From: Levilinea sp.
GTDB taxonomy: Bacteria; Chloroflexota; Anaerolineae; Anaerolineales; Anaerolineaceae
Assembly (NCBI GenBank): GCA_029975215.1
Contig: JARKPO010000094.1
Span: forward strand, 1-43,336
Length of the DNA: 43,336 nucleotides
Reading direction: 5' to 3'
Of this stretch, positions 26,064 to 35,528 are shown one piece after another. A program made the position numbers and the translations under genes. The notes beneath the pieces were generated by a model. That model was not told the origin of the DNA and searched no databases. It saw only the letters and a program-made list of their open reading frames with translations. Position 1 is the stretch's first letter. The number at the start of each line of letters is the position of its first letter.

Positions 26064-27071
26064 CTAATACAGGTAGGTGGCTGCCCCAACGAAGCTCTCG
26101 CGTAGGTGGGCGACGCACTGCACATCGTCCACATACACCCCGTTGCGGGCGCGGGAAGAATGCAGAATGGTCCAGCCGCCCAGGCTGACCGCCACATGGG
26201 TGATGCGGCGCGCACTGCCGTTTTCCCCAAAGAAGAGCAGTGTGCCGGGGCGGTAGGGCGGCTCCACCTTGAAGCCTCCCTCATACTGCATATCCGCGTC
26301 GCGGGCGATATTTAGCCCCACCCAGCGGTGCATCAGTTGAGCCAGGCCGGAACAGTCAATGCCGTTGGCCGAGCAGCCTCCCCACAGGTAGGGAACCCCA
26401 ATCATGCGCGTACCGTCCACCATCATCACCGGTCGACGGGCGGTATTGGTTTGGGGCAGGGCGTTCAGGGCGCGCAGATCCGCATTGTTGATCCAACCGC
26501 GCTGGTGGGCCTGAATTTCGGCGCGGTCGCCCTGCACCGAGAGCAGGCGTACATAGGTTCCACCCAAGACGCGCGAGAGGATTTCACCCTGGGGGTTGTG
26601 GGCGGCACGCATGATGGAGGCTGGTTCCACCACAATGTGGGTGGGTTCGGGCACCGGCGCATCCGAAAGATATGGCCGGTAGGCCCAGCCCAAATAGCCG
26701 TCGGCCTGACGCACATACACCCAGTTGCCCTCCTGGGCCAAAATTTCGACTTCCATGCCGTACAGCAGTTGGCTGAGCTGCTCGCTGAGCCAGGAGGGGC
26801 TAGCATGCAGGCTGGTGAGATTGGTGCCCACATGCACACAGGGGGTGCTGGGCGTGCGCAGCACCGTGACGGCGCTGCTGTCCAGGCAGACCTGGGGGGC
26901 GCGGCTGGCGACAGCCTCGCTCAGGGCATCGAGCTGGCTTTGCTCCAACACGCGCCCGCGCAGCGTGACCTGATGGGCTTCCATGCGCTCGATCTGCACA
27001 TCAAAAACCCAGATGCGGGTATCGCGGAAAAGGGCGGCGGTTTCGGCCAGGGCGGTTTGTACGGATTCCAT
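26064..27071 (-). CDS. NlpC/P60 cell-wall peptidase with SH3b domains
   Basis: 335 residues, resembling YkfC-type gamma-D-glutamyl-diamino-acid endopeptidases that trim muropeptides. An N-terminal helical part is followed by two SH3b-like modules (about 75-135 and 145-200) and the NlpC/P60 catalytic domain (about 215-335): nucleophile in GIDCSGL (C240), first histidine in RITHVAVS (H292), and H304 as a third polar candidate. No signal peptide is visible, which favours cytoplasmic recycling over wall remodelling. Its ATG overlaps the stop of the dipeptide epimerase gene by one base (TAATG), the same pairing as ykfB-ykfC. It ends at the bidirectional terminator. Confidence 0.88.
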   Translation of the reverse strand: MESVQTALAETAALFRDTRIWVFDVQIERMEAHQVTLRGRVLEQSQLDALSEAVASRAPQVCLDSSAVTVLRTPSTPCVHVGTNLTSLHASPSWLSEQLSQLLYGMEVEILAQEGNWVYVRQADGYLGWAYRPYLSDAPVPEPTHIVVEPASIMRAAHNPQGEILSRVLGGTYVRLLSVQGDRAEIQAHQRGWINNADLRALNALPQTNTARRPVMMVDGTRMIGVPYLWGGCSANGIDCSGLAQLMHRWVGLNIARDADMQYEGGFKVEPPYRPGTLLFFGENGSARRITHVAVSLGGWTILHSSRARNGVYVDDVQCVAHLRESFVGAATYLY

Positions 27072-28099
27072 TATTTTGTCTCCTTCAAAATGGCCCCAAT
27101 GCCCGCGCGCTCCGGCACAGACAGGACGGCTTGCCGGTCAAACTGCACGCCGTCGAAGGGGTCGTTGGAAATCAGCATAGGGGCGTCCAGGTCCAGCCAT
27201 TCGGCGGCCCCGGCCAGATGCGCCATAGCCGTGGTGCCGATGGAGGTTTCGATCATACACCCCAGCATAATGCGCAGACCCAGCTCTTGCGCTCGCCGGA
27301 GCAGTACCAGGGCGGGGGTCAACCCGCCGATCTTCATCAGCTTGAGGTTGATGCCGTGCACGCCCGCACGGGCCAGCCGCTCCACATCCTCCAGGGTCTG
27401 CACCGATTCATCCGCCACAATGGGGATGGGACAGGCGGCCTGCAGCAGGCCCATGCCTTCGATATCCTCTTTGGCCAGGGGCTGCTCGATCATTTCCAGA
27501 TCAAAAGGCAGCAGCTCTTCCAGGCGGGTTTGGGCTTCGGCACGGCTCCACCCGGCGTTGGCGTCCACGCGCAGACGGGCGTCTGGGCGGGCGGCGCGGA
27601 TGGCGGCCAGGCGGGCGCGGTCGTCATCGCTGCCCAGCTTGATTTTGATGATGGGGTAGCTGGCGATCTGCTGCGCCATCTGCGCCATGGCTTCAGGCGT
27701 GTCAATGGCAATGGTGAAGGAGGTCGGCTGAGGCTGGGGTTGGGGCAGACCCAGCAGACGGTAAAGGGGCTGACCCAGGCGTTTGCCCAGGCGGTCGTAC
27801 AGGGCCAGATCTACGGCGCAGCGCGCCGGGGCCGGGCCGGTGCTGCCTACAAAGGCGGCGAAATCGGCCGGGTCGTCCGGCAGGTTAGCCGGATTTGCAG
27901 CGGTCTGCGCCCAATAATCTGTCATGGCGCTGGCGTCCACACGGTAATAGGGCGGGATGGTGCCCTCCCCCCAACCGCTGTCGTCCTGCAGGCGGATCCA
28001 ATAGGCCTGACGCTCCTCACTGACGCCGTACGACAGGCGAAACGGGTTGCGCAGCTTCAGGGTCAGCATTTCCCAGGTAAGTTTTGACGGTGTACGCAA
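27071..28099 (-). CDS. Dipeptide epimerase (L-Ala-D/L-Glu epimerase-like, enolase superfamily)
   Basis: 342 residues. Catalytic lysines sit in IIKIKLG (K152, K154) and LKLMKIGG (K252). Metal ligands are in RVDANAG (D179), EMIEQP (E205) and VADES (D230). These patterns and the neighbouring NlpC/P60 gene fit the muconate-lactonizing subgroup that epimerises L-Ala-D-Glu from murein. Start TTG 28099 is supported by GGGAGAG (28113-28107) seven bases upstream; no in-frame ATG occurs before residue 11. It lies 86 bases after rsgA. Confidence 0.9.
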   Translation of the reverse strand: MRTPSKLTWEMLTLKLRNPFRLSYGVSEERQAYWIRLQDDSGWGEGTIPPYYRVDASAMTDYWAQTAANPANLPDDPADFAAFVGSTGPAPARCAVDLALYDRLGKRLGQPLYRLLGLPQPQPQPTSFTIAIDTPEAMAQMAQQIASYPIIKIKLGSDDDRARLAAIRAARPDARLRVDANAGWSRAEAQTRLEELLPFDLEMIEQPLAKEDIEGMGLLQAACPIPIVADESVQTLEDVERLARAGVHGINLKLMKIGGLTPALVLLRRAQELGLRIMLGCMIETSIGTTAMAHLAGAAEWLDLDAPMLISNDPFDGVQFDRQAVLSVPERAGIGAILKETK

Positions 28100-28185
28100 G
28101 GCGATTCTCTCCCAAAAGATCGAATGGACTGGTTACGGGTATCGTGTTAAACGGCGGGGTGCTGGCGCAGCGTCCGGGGGGCGAA

Positions 28186-29124
28186 TCAGGCTTCGTTCTC
28201 TTCTTCCGGCACATCCGTGTCGCCAAAGCGCATGCGCAGGTAAGAGACGTACCGTTCCGGGTGGACGGTGCCGTTTTCCACCGCGCGCCGCACCGCACAG
28301 CCGACTTCGTTTTGATGGGTACAGTCGTTGTACTGGCAGTCGGCCACCAGTTCGCGCAGTTCGGGGAAATAGCCGTCCAATTCCTCCGGCTGGGTGTCCC
28401 ATAGGGCCAGGCTGCGCAGGCCGGGCAAATCCACCACGTACCCGCCGCCGTTGAGGGCGAACATCTCGCGCACCACGGTGGTGTGCTGCCCTTTCTGGGT
28501 GAACTGCGAGACCTCTCTCACCGCCAGGCCCAGTTCGGGCTGCACGGCGTTGAGCAGGCTGGATTTTCCCACCCCCGAAGGCCCCGCCAGGCCGGTCAGA
28601 CGGCCCAGCAGCTGGCTGCGCAGGGCGTCAATGCCCAGGCCCTGGGCGGCGGAGGTGTACAGCACGGGGTAGCCCACGGCTTCGTAGCGGCCAAACCACC
28701 CCCGGGCGGCGTCCATGCCCACCAAGTCTACCTTGTTGGCGACGATGAAGGCGGGGATGCTCTGTTTTTCGCAGATGACCAGAAACCGGTCTAGCATGCG
28801 CAGGTGGGGGGCGGGCTGAGCGCAGGCAAACACCAGCCCCATCTGGTCGGCGTTGGCCACCAAAATCTGACGGTAATCGCCGCCGGGGCGGGGATCCAGG
28901 CGCACCACGGCGCTGCTGCGCTCTTCCACCTGTTCAATCACCCCGCTGCCGTCTGAGAGCAGGCTGATCTGAACGCGGTCGCCGATGGCGATGAAATCGG
29001 TGCGGTCGCGGCGGCGTTTGACCCGTCCGCGCACCTGACAGACAAAGGTTCCCTGGCCGGTCTCTACCGAGTAGAAGCCGGATTGCAAGCGCATCACTCG
29101 CCCAGGGATCCGGTCGGCTTTCAT
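28186..29124 (-). CDS. rsgA: Ribosome small-subunit-dependent GTPase A
   Basis: 312 residues. A circularly permuted GTPase acting late in 30S maturation near helix 44. An N-terminal OB-fold (about 1-80) precedes the G-domain with permuted order: NKVD (G4), then SAAQG (G5), GPSGVGKSS (G1), HTTV (G2) and DLPGL (G3). The C-terminal zinc finger is CQYNDCTH with GCAV. All residues needed for GTP binding are present. ATG 29124 overlaps the stop of the penicillin-binding-protein gene (ATGA). Confidence 0.96.
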   Translation of the reverse strand: MKADRIPGRVMRLQSGFYSVETGQGTFVCQVRGRVKRRRDRTDFIAIGDRVQISLLSDGSGVIEQVEERSSAVVRLDPRPGGDYRQILVANADQMGLVFACAQPAPHLRMLDRFLVICEKQSIPAFIVANKVDLVGMDAARGWFGRYEAVGYPVLYTSAAQGLGIDALRSQLLGRLTGLAGPSGVGKSSLLNAVQPELGLAVREVSQFTQKGQHTTVVREMFALNGGGYVVDLPGLRSLALWDTQPEELDGYFPELRELVADCQYNDCTHQNEVGCAVRRAVENGTVHPERYVSYLRMRFGDTDVPEEENEA

Positions 29125-31379
29125 GGTTCAGGCGTCTCGGTCACTTCTTCCGGCGAGGGGGTGGGTGTATCCTGCGGGATGGGTGTGTTGGTGTACAGCG
29201 GCGTGGCCGTTTCGGTGATCCAATAGGAGGTCTCCCAGGGATACAGGCGCCCAGGCTTGCCGTCGTAATATAACTCAATCACGCGCCGGAAAATGGGCGC
29301 GGCGATTTCGGAGCCTTCACCGGCGTTTTCTGCCAGCACCACCACGGCGATATTGGGTTTATCCTCACGGGGTGAATCGGTGTAGCCCGCGAACCAGGCG
29401 TGCGGTTTGCCGCGCGGGTCCTGGGCGGTGCCGGTTTTGCCGTGCATATTGATGTTCATGCCGATAAAGGTGCGGTAAGCTGTACCGCGCGGGTTCGAGA
29501 TCACCGAGGCCATGGCGTCCTGGATGACCTTGAGGGTTTCCGGCTTGATGGGCAGCTTACCGCGTTCTTTGGGGGTGAAGGTGTAGGTGGGGTTGCCGTC
29601 GGGGCCGGTGATCTTTTCCACCAGCTGCGGGGTATAGAGCGTGCCGCCGTTGCCGATGGCGGCGATGAAATTCACCACCTGGAGCGGGGTGACGAGCATG
29701 CGCCCCTGGCCGATGGCCAACTGCACCGCGTCCCCTTCGTTCTCGGGGTCGGGTAGGTTCCCGGTGGATTCAGCGATCTGGCTGATGCCGGTGGCCGAAC
29801 CCAGGCCGAAGGCGCGCGCCAGGTTAGAAACGTCCTGCGGGCGGTTCTGGCGGTAGAGATCCAGGCCGATGTGGTAGAACCAGGGGTTGCAGGAGCGCAT
29901 CAGGCCTTCGGGCAGGGTCAGCGTGCCTGAGGGGGCCACACCTTTGGCTTTGGTCCAATCGTCAAAGACCTGCCCTTCCAGCTCAGTGAATTCATAGCCG
30001 CATTCATAGGTGGTTTCGGGGGTGTACAGGCCGCTTTCCAGCGCGGCGGCCATGGTGATGATCTTAAATACCGACCCCAGGGGGTAACCGCCGCCCTGAG
30101 CGGCGCGGTTCACCAGGGGCTGAGAATCGGAGTTGAAAATTTCGGTCAGGTAATAGCCGCTGTTGTAGTTGCCGGGTTCAAAAGAGTTGGGGTCAAAACT
30201 GGGTGAGGAGGCCATCGCCAGGATGCGGCCGGTGTCGCGCTCCATCACCACCACCGCGCCGCGGAAGCCCGCGATGGACCGCTGCACCAGATATTGGAAA
30301 TCGGCGTCCAGGGTGGTGTAAAGCGACTGCGAAGGCTGCGGGTCGCTTTGGGACAGGCGCGAAAGAATTTCGCCCTGCGGGTTGACCACATAGAGGCTGG
30401 CGCCGCGCTTGCCCGCCAGGTAATCTTCGCCCCACTTTTCCAGACCGGCCATGCCGACCTTTTCATCGCCGCGGTAGCCGCGCCGTTTCCAGTCTTCCAG
30501 CTCTTCTTTGGGAATGTACTGGACGTAGCCGGTAACATGCGGAGCCACGCCGCCGCGGTAATAGTAGCGCGAGGTGAAGGGGTTCATCACCAGCCCGCCC
30601 AGGCCGGAGAGTACATCGTAGCGCTCCTGCACATCCTGGGCCAGGGCTTCGCCGACCGGAATGTACCAGTTGGCGCTGCGCAGATCGTCGTAGAGAATCT
30701 GAATTTCTGGGGTGGTCTTGCCGGTCAGACGCGCAAGGGCGTCCAACAAGCGGCCTTCGCGTCCATCTTCAATCTGGTTGGGGACAATACCCAAAGCCAC
30801 GGCTTCGGTCTGGGTGGCCAGGGGCTGCCCGTTGCGGTCGTAGATGTCGGCCCGGCTGGGGGTTTTCAGCTCCAGGGCCAGGCGGTTGCCGCCGCGCAGT
30901 TCGGGCAGGATCATGCCGTCTTCCCACTGCACTTTCCATTCACCGTTTTCCAGGGTCAGGGTGGCGGTCATCTCGCGGGAGATTTTGCCCATTAGACTGG
31001 TGCTGTAGGTGGCGCGGTAGGCCATTTGGGCGCTGGTGGGTTTGGTGAGGGTGGAGAGGATTTCGGTTTCCAGGCCGATGAGGGTCAGGCTGGTGGCGGT
31101 TTCTACGTAGCGGTTGGTGAATTCTTCCTGGGTCACGGCGTCGCGGTTGACAGTGGCCAGCATGGCGTACATACTGCCAAAATCTTCGGCAGCCCAGGCA
31201 TCCAAAAAGGCCTGAAAAGCCGCGCGCGCATCCGGCGCGGAGGTGATGTTAACCACGGGTGCGGGCAGAGCCGCGGTGGGGGTTGTGGGGGCCTCAGGCG
31301 TGGGGGTGTTCCCCCCGCTGCATGCGCTGAGCAGAAGGGTCAACAATAAAAAGTAGGCGCTCAATTTCTGGATCTTCAT
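29121..31379 (-). CDS. Class B penicillin-binding protein with NTF2-like domain, lipoprotein-type anchor
   Basis: 752 residues. The N-terminus is a lipoprotein signal (LLLSAC, C20), not the usual uncleaved helix. An NTF2-like domain (about 48-165, as in MecA/PBP2a and PBP3 of Gram-positives) is followed by a dimerisation domain (about 170-350) and the transpeptidase domain (about 370-700). Active-site motifs are complete: SVFK (S436, K439), SCN (S496-N498) and KTG (K648-G650). The tail is Thr/Pro-rich. It probably cross-links peptidoglycan outside the membrane. It follows maf by six bases, with GAGG before the ATG. Confidence 0.93.
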   Translation of the reverse strand: MKIQKLSAYFLLLTLLLSACSGGNTPTPEAPTTPTAALPAPVVNITSAPDARAAFQAFLDAWAAEDFGSMYAMLATVNRDAVTQEEFTNRYVETATSLTLIGLETEILSTLTKPTSAQMAYRATYSTSLMGKISREMTATLTLENGEWKVQWEDGMILPELRGGNRLALELKTPSRADIYDRNGQPLATQTEAVALGIVPNQIEDGREGRLLDALARLTGKTTPEIQILYDDLRSANWYIPVGEALAQDVQERYDVLSGLGGLVMNPFTSRYYYRGGVAPHVTGYVQYIPKEELEDWKRRGYRGDEKVGMAGLEKWGEDYLAGKRGASLYVVNPQGEILSRLSQSDPQPSQSLYTTLDADFQYLVQRSIAGFRGAVVVMERDTGRILAMASSPSFDPNSFEPGNYNSGYYLTEIFNSDSQPLVNRAAQGGGYPLGSVFKIITMAAALESGLYTPETTYECGYEFTELEGQVFDDWTKAKGVAPSGTLTLPEGLMRSCNPWFYHIGLDLYRQNRPQDVSNLARAFGLGSATGISQIAESTGNLPDPENEGDAVQLAIGQGRMLVTPLQVVNFIAAIGNGGTLYTPQLVEKITGPDGNPTYTFTPKERGKLPIKPETLKVIQDAMASVISNPRGTAYRTFIGMNINMHGKTGTAQDPRGKPHAWFAGYTDSPREDKPNIAVVVLAENAGEGSEIAAPIFRRVIELYYDGKPGRLYPWETSYWITETATPLYTNTPIPQDTPTPSPEEVTETPEP

Positions 31380-31385
31380 ACAACC

Positions 31386-32051
31386 TCACATTTTGCCAGC
31401 CAGGACAGACTGCCACACCGGGCAGTTATACCCCAGGTTGGACATGCAGACCGGGGGGATGGCGGTCAGGGGTTCAAGGTTTAGGCGGCGCAGGGTGCGC
31501 ACCAGATGGCAGAGGGGCAGGCCCATGACGCTGGCGTAGCACCCCTGCAGGGTTTCGACCGGCCGAAAGCCGGGGTGTTGGATGGCGTACGCTCCGGCTT
31601 TATCAAACGGGTCGCCGGTGGCGATGTAGGCTTCGATCTCAGCTTCTGTGTAGGCGCGCATGGGCACATCCGTGCAGCACAGATCTTCCAGCAGTTCGCT
31701 GCTGTGGGGAGGGCGCACCGCCAGGGCGGTGTAGACCTGGTGGGTGCGGCCGCGCAGCTGGCGCAGCATGCGGCGGGCCTCTTCGGCATCTGCGGGCTTG
31801 CCCAGCAGTTGGCTGCCGTCAGCCACGGTGGTATCTGAGGCCAGGATGAGCGCAGCCTCAGGCTGAGTTTTGGCAGAGGCCAGGGCTTTTTCGCGGGCCA
31901 GCCGCCGCACGTATTCCGCTGGGGTTTCGCCTGGGCGCGGGCTTTCATCAATGTCTGCGGGGGCGGTCTGAAATTCCCAGCCGGTCCAGGCCAGCATTTG
32001 GCGGCGGCGAGGGGAGTTGGACGCCAGGGTAAGAGCAAAGACAGAATTCAT
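31386..32051 (-). CDS. maf: Maf/YhdE-family nucleoside triphosphate pyrophosphatase
   Basis: 221 residues. Maf proteins hydrolyse dTTP, UTP or modified NTPs to the monophosphate. The N-terminal LASNSPRRRQML, ASDTTVADG and GDPFDKAGAYAIQ are the three diagnostic motifs. The C-terminus has about 25 extra residues with two cysteines (CMSNLGYNC). ATG 32051 begins directly after GGGAGG with no spacer. A TAGAAT box preceded by TGT (extended -10) lies seven bases upstream, so the message may be leaderless. First gene of the maf-PBP-rsgA run. Confidence 0.93.
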   Translation of the reverse strand: MNSVFALTLASNSPRRRQMLAWTGWEFQTAPADIDESPRPGETPAEYVRRLAREKALASAKTQPEAALILASDTTVADGSQLLGKPADAEEARRMLRQLRGRTHQVYTALAVRPPHSSELLEDLCCTDVPMRAYTEAEIEAYIATGDPFDKAGAYAIQHPGFRPVETLQGCYASVMGLPLCHLVRTLRRLNLEPLTAIPPVCMSNLGYNCPVWQSVLAGKM

Positions 32052-32058
32052 CCTCCCG

Positions 32059-32067
32059 ATTCTAACA
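32059..32067 (-). promoter_or_regulatory. Candidate extended -10 promoter of the maf operon
   Basis: The minus strand reads TGT-TAGAAT ending seven bases before the maf ATG. No convincing -35 box is visible. This geometry would place the transcript start at the start codon. Confidence 0.35.
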
Positions 32068-32191
32068 CAGAACCGCCAGCCTTCTCTGGACGCAGCCGGG
32101 ACGATTTGCGCTTGGGGCGGGCAGGGTTCATTTTTGCCGCTGTACGGGCCGCTCGGCGGGGTACAATTGGACCGGCGAGCTTGGTTTTGGC

Positions 32192-32221
32192 TTGGCGCAA
32201 AAGGCTGCTGAGCGGTAAAAT
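32192..32221 (+). promoter_or_regulatory. Candidate promoter of xpt-guaA
   Basis: TTGGCG (32192-32197) and TAAAAT (32216-32221) are separated by 18 bases, 36 bases before the xpt start. I saw no purine riboswitch core in the leader. Confidence 0.4.
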
Positions 32222-32257
32222 GTCTACACAACTCAATTCATGCGGAGGACCAGTAGG

Positions 32258-32836
32258 ATGATGCAGCTCTTGAAAGACCGGATTTTGCGTGACGGCAAGA
32301 ACCTGGGGGGTGGGATCCTCAAGGTGGATGGTTTCATCAATCATCAAGTGGACCCGGTGTTAATGGACGCCTGCGGGCAGGAATTTGCGCGGCTTTTCGC
32401 CGGGGTGGGCGCGACGCGTGTGCTGACCGCCGAAATCAGCGGGATTGCCCCGGCGGTGATGGCGGCCCGCTACCTGAACCTGCCGGTGGTGTATGCGCGC
32501 AAGTCCAAACCCATTACCATGCCCAACACGGTGTATCTGACGGTGGCGCCTTCGCACACCAAAGGTCACATGGTGGAATTGATTGTCTCGCCAGAATACC
32601 TGCCGCGGGGCGAAAAAGTGCTCATTATTGACGATTTTCTGGCCTCCGGAGCGACCATTCAGGGCCTGGTGCGTCTGGTTCAGGCGGCGGGGGCCGACCT
32701 GGTGGGCATCGGTACCCTGGTGGAAAAAACCTTTGAGGGCGGCCGCGAGCTCTTGGCTCCGCTGGGGGTGCCGGTGGTTTCGCTGGTCACCATCACCAGC
32801 ATGGACGATCAGCAGATCACTTTTTTGGATGACTGA
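32258..32836 (+). CDS. xpt: Xanthine phosphoribosyltransferase
   Basis: 192 residues from ATG 32258, matching the 190-195 of Xpt. It converts xanthine and PRPP to XMP. The start LLKDRILRDGKNLGGGILKVD and FINHQVDP follow the B. subtilis enzyme closely, and the PRPP-binding motif VLIIDDFLASGAT is intact. I place the start at the first of two adjacent ATGs because GGAGG (32244-32248) is nine bases away; the earlier ATG at 32240 contains the ribosome site. guaA follows three bases after the stop, so XMP made here can feed GMP synthesis. Confidence 0.95.
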   Translation: MMQLLKDRILRDGKNLGGGILKVDGFINHQVDPVLMDACGQEFARLFAGVGATRVLTAEISGIAPAVMAARYLNLPVVYARKSKPITMPNTVYLTVAPSHTKGHMVELIVSPEYLPRGEKVLIIDDFLASGATIQGLVRLVQAAGADLVGIGTLVEKTFEGGRELLAPLGVPVVSLVTITSMDDQQITFLDD

Positions 32837-32839
32837 GCC

Positions 32840-34393
32840 ATGCCCGACGCGATCGCCATTCTCGATTTTGGCTCTCAATATGCTCAGTTGATCGCGCGCC
32901 GCGTGCGCGAGCTGCACGTGTACTGCGAACTTTTTCCCTGGGACGCGCCCCAAGAACAGATCGAAGCCATCCAGCCGAAAGGTTACATCCTTTCCGGCGG
33001 GCCGAATTCCGTCTATGACGCGGGTGCACCCGCTGTTCCAAACTTTATCCTGGAATCGGGCCTGCCGGTGCTGGGCATTTGCTACGGCATGCAGACCCTG
33101 ACCCATGCTCTGGGGGGGCGGGTGGCGGCATCACAGGAGCGCGAATACGGCCCGGCCGAGATTGACACTGTGCTGCCCAACCCGCTGCTGCCGTCTGGCC
33201 GCCAACGGGTGTGGATGTCGCACGGAGACCGCATTGAATCGGCCCCAGCGGGCTTTCAGGTGCTGGCAGCCAGCTCCAATTCCCCCGCGGCGGCAATGGG
33301 CGACGTGGCCGCGCGCCGTTATGGGGTGCAGTTCCATCCCGAGGTGCACCATACCCCCGGCGGCCTGGAGATTTTGCGCAATTTTGTCATCGGCATCTGC
33401 GGTGCGCAGCCGGATTGGACGCCCGAATCGATCATTACCCAGGCGGTGGAACGCATTCACGCCCAGGCGGGGAACCAGCGGGTGCTGACGGCCGTTTCCG
33501 GCGGCGTGGATTCCAGCGTGGCCACGGCTTTGGCCCACCGCGCGGTGGGCGAGCAGTTGACCGCCGTGTTTGTGGATAACGGCCTGCTGCGCATGGGCGA
33601 GCGCGAGCAGGTGCAGGCGGCCTTTGAAGGCACGCTGGGGCCGCATCTGGTGGTGGTGGACGCGGCCGACACCTTTTTGCAGGCGCTGCGCGGGGTGACC
33701 GAGCCGGAGGCCAAACGCCGTATCATCGGCGAGACCTTCATCCGCGTGTTTGAGCACGAGGCGCGCAAACTGGGCGAGGTTCCTTTCCTGGTACAGGGCA
33801 CGATTTACCCGGATGTGGTGGAATCCAGCGCGCCCGACCGCAACAAGGCCGCGCGCATCAAAACCCATCACAACGTGGGCGGCCTGCCGGAAGGTCTGAC
33901 CTTTCGCCTGATTGAGCCGCTGCGCTACCTGTTTAAAGATGAAGTGCGCGCCGTGGGGCAGGCCCTGGGTTTGCCCGCCGGGCTGGTCTGGCGGCAGCCC
34001 TTCCCTGGGCCGGGGCTGGCCGTGCGCTGCCTGGGCGAAGTCACCGCCGAGCGCCTGGAGATTTTGCGCCAGGCAGACGCGGTGTTCACGGATGAGCTGG
34101 GCCGGGCGGGGCTTTTGAACCAAAGAGAGCGCGAAGCTGGCGGAATCGCCCAGGCTTTTGCCGTGCTGCTGCCGGTGTATTCGGTGGGCGTAATGGGTGA
34201 TCAGCGCACCTATCACGAGACTGCGGCGCTGCGGGCGGTGACCACCGAAGACTTTATGACCGCTGATTGGGCGCGGCTGCCATATGAGCTGCTGGCGCGT
34301 GTCTCCAGCCGGATTGTGAATGAGGTTAAAGGCGTGAACCGGGTGGTGTATGACGTGACCAGCAAGCCCCCCGCCACCATCGAGTGGGAGTAA
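32840..34393 (+). CDS. guaA: GMP synthase (glutamine-hydrolysing)
   Basis: 517 residues, near the usual 510-525. The class I glutamine amidotransferase domain (1-190) has its nucleophile in GICYGMQ (C81) and the histidine-glutamate pair in QFHPEV. The ATP-pyrophosphatase domain has the PP-loop VSGGVDSS, followed by the dimerisation domain with [12 protein letters not shown] and C-terminal [11 protein letters not shown]. It converts XMP to GMP. ATG 32840 follows the xpt stop by three bases and has only a weak ribosome site, which fits coupled translation. Confidence 0.98.
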   Translation: MPDAIAILDFGSQYAQLIARRVRELHVYCELFPWDAPQEQIEAIQPKGYILSGGPNSVYDAGAPAVPNFILESGLPVLGICYGMQTLTHALGGRVAASQEREYGPAEIDTVLPNPLLPSGRQRVWMSHGDRIESAPAGFQVLAASSNSPAAAMGDVAARRYGVQFHPEVHHTPGGLEILRNFVIGICGAQPDWTPESIITQAVERIHAQAGNQRVLTAVSGGVDSSVATALAHRAVGEQLTAVFVDNGLLRMGEREQVQAAFEGTLGPHLVVVDAADTFLQALRGVTEPEAKRRIIGETFIRVFEHEARKLGEVPFLVQGTIYPDVVESSAPDRNKAARIKTHHNVGGLPEGLTFRLIEPLRYLFKDEVRAVGQALGLPAGLVWRQPFPGPGLAVRCLGEVTAERLEILRQADAVFTDELGRAGLLNQREREAGGIAQAFAVLLPVYSVGVMGDQRTYHETAALRAVTTEDFMTADWARLPYELLARVSSRIVNEVKGVNRVVYDVTSKPPATIEWE

Positions 34394-34451
34394 GGCCGGC
34401 CTGTGCGCAACTTTTTCGCGCCCTTCACGTATATAGTTCCAGGAGGTTCCT

Positions 34452-35447
34452 ATGAACTACGGTGAAGTGTTACAACGCGCTTGGAAAGTGATCTGGAAGA
34501 ATAAGATCCTATGGCTGTTCGGTTTCCTGGCCAGCTGCGGCAGCGGCGGCGGGGGTGGGGGCGGCGGCGGTGGTGGGGGCGGCAGCTATTCCCCCAACAA
34601 CGGCAATGGAATGAACCTGCCTCCGGAAATACAGCAATTTTTCGGCCAGACGGAAAACTTCTTTGAAAATGTGCCGGTTTGGCTGCCCCTCGTCCTCATT
34701 TGCGTCGCGTTGATCCTGGTGGTGGTGGTCTTCTTCGTTTCCAGCCTGGGCAAAACCGGCCTGATGCGCGGGGCCTGGCTGGCGGATGAAGGCCGTCCGC
34801 AGCTGAACCTGCGCACGGTGTGGACCGAACTCAAGCCTTACTTCTGGCGTGTGGTCTTGCTGAATCTTTTGCTGGTGGCTGGCGGCATTGCCCTGGGACT
34901 GCTGATTGCCCTGCCCATGATCGCTGTTGCAGTGGCTACGATGGGCATTGGCCTGATCTGCCTGATCCCGCTCCTGTGCCTGCTGCTGCCCATTTCTCTG
35001 TTGATCAATGTGTGGGTCGAAGAGAGCATGGCGGCCTTGGTGGGCGAGAATCTGGGCGTCATCGACAGCCTGAAGCGCGGCTACGCGGTGATCCGCAGCA
35101 ACGTGACGGCCATGCTAGTGATGGGCCTGATCCTGTGGATTGGCGGCGGCCTGATTTCGCTGGTCATCGGCCTGCCAGCCCTGCTGATCCTCATCCCCAT
35201 CTTTGGCGGGCTGATCGCGGGCACCTTTGAAGCCATGCGCACCGGTTTTATCGTCTCGATCGTCTTCCTGGCCCTGTACCTGCCGTTGGCCTGGCTGCTG
35301 GGCGGCGTGCTGCAGTCCTATCTCTCCAGCGCCTGGGTGATCACCTTCCGGCGGCTGACGGGGCGGGAATTTGGCGACGCCGAAGCGGCCTCGCGGCCGG
35401 ACCCGGTGGAGCCGTTGATGCCTGAGGTGGTGGAGCCGGAAGGCTAA
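34452..35447 (+). CDS. Integral membrane protein with polyglycine tract
   Basis: 331 residues. The N-terminal AWKVIWKNKILWLFGFLA, the central FWRVVLLNLLL and VWVEESMAALVGENLGVIDSLKRGYAVIRSN resemble the glycerophosphodiester-phosphodiesterase membrane-domain and DUF4013-like families seen in Chloroflexota; I cannot name a function. About five hydrophobic segments lie near 75-100, 130-150, 155-185, 215-265 and 270-295. After residue 30 there is a run of 13 glycines, giving a flexible loop between the first helix and the rest. AGGAGG precedes the ATG. It ends about 30 bases before a bidirectional terminator. Confidence 0.8.
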   Translation: MNYGEVLQRAWKVIWKNKILWLFGFLASCGSGGGGGGGGGGGGGSYSPNNGNGMNLPPEIQQFFGQTENFFENVPVWLPLVLICVALILVVVVFFVSSLGKTGLMRGAWLADEGRPQLNLRTVWTELKPYFWRVVLLNLLLVAGGIALGLLIALPMIAVAVATMGIGLICLIPLLCLLLPISLLINVWVEESMAALVGENLGVIDSLKRGYAVIRSNVTAMLVMGLILWIGGGLISLVIGLPALLILIPIFGGLIAGTFEAMRTGFIVSIVFLALYLPLAWLLGGVLQSYLSSAWVITFRRLTGREFGDAEAASRPDPVEPLMPEVVEPEG

Positions 35448-35477
35448 CCTCCCTCCAATCTGTCCTCCATTTAATAA

Positions 35478-35513
35478 AAAAGGGCTGTCCGAACAGTAAC
35501 GGGCAGCCCTTTT
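35478..35513. terminator. Bidirectional intrinsic terminator
   Basis: A 13-pair stem (35478-35490 with 35501-35513, one G-U wobble on the plus strand) with a ten-base loop, flanked by A and T runs. It separates the convergent membrane-protein gene and the inositol monophosphatase gene. Confidence 0.92.
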
Positions 35514-35528
35514 GCGTTGTCTGCGGTC

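Noticed and set aside
32068..32257. Purine riboswitch in the xpt leader, as in Bacillus
   Set aside because: The conserved core of the purine aptamer was not found; only an ordinary promoter-like pair is visible.
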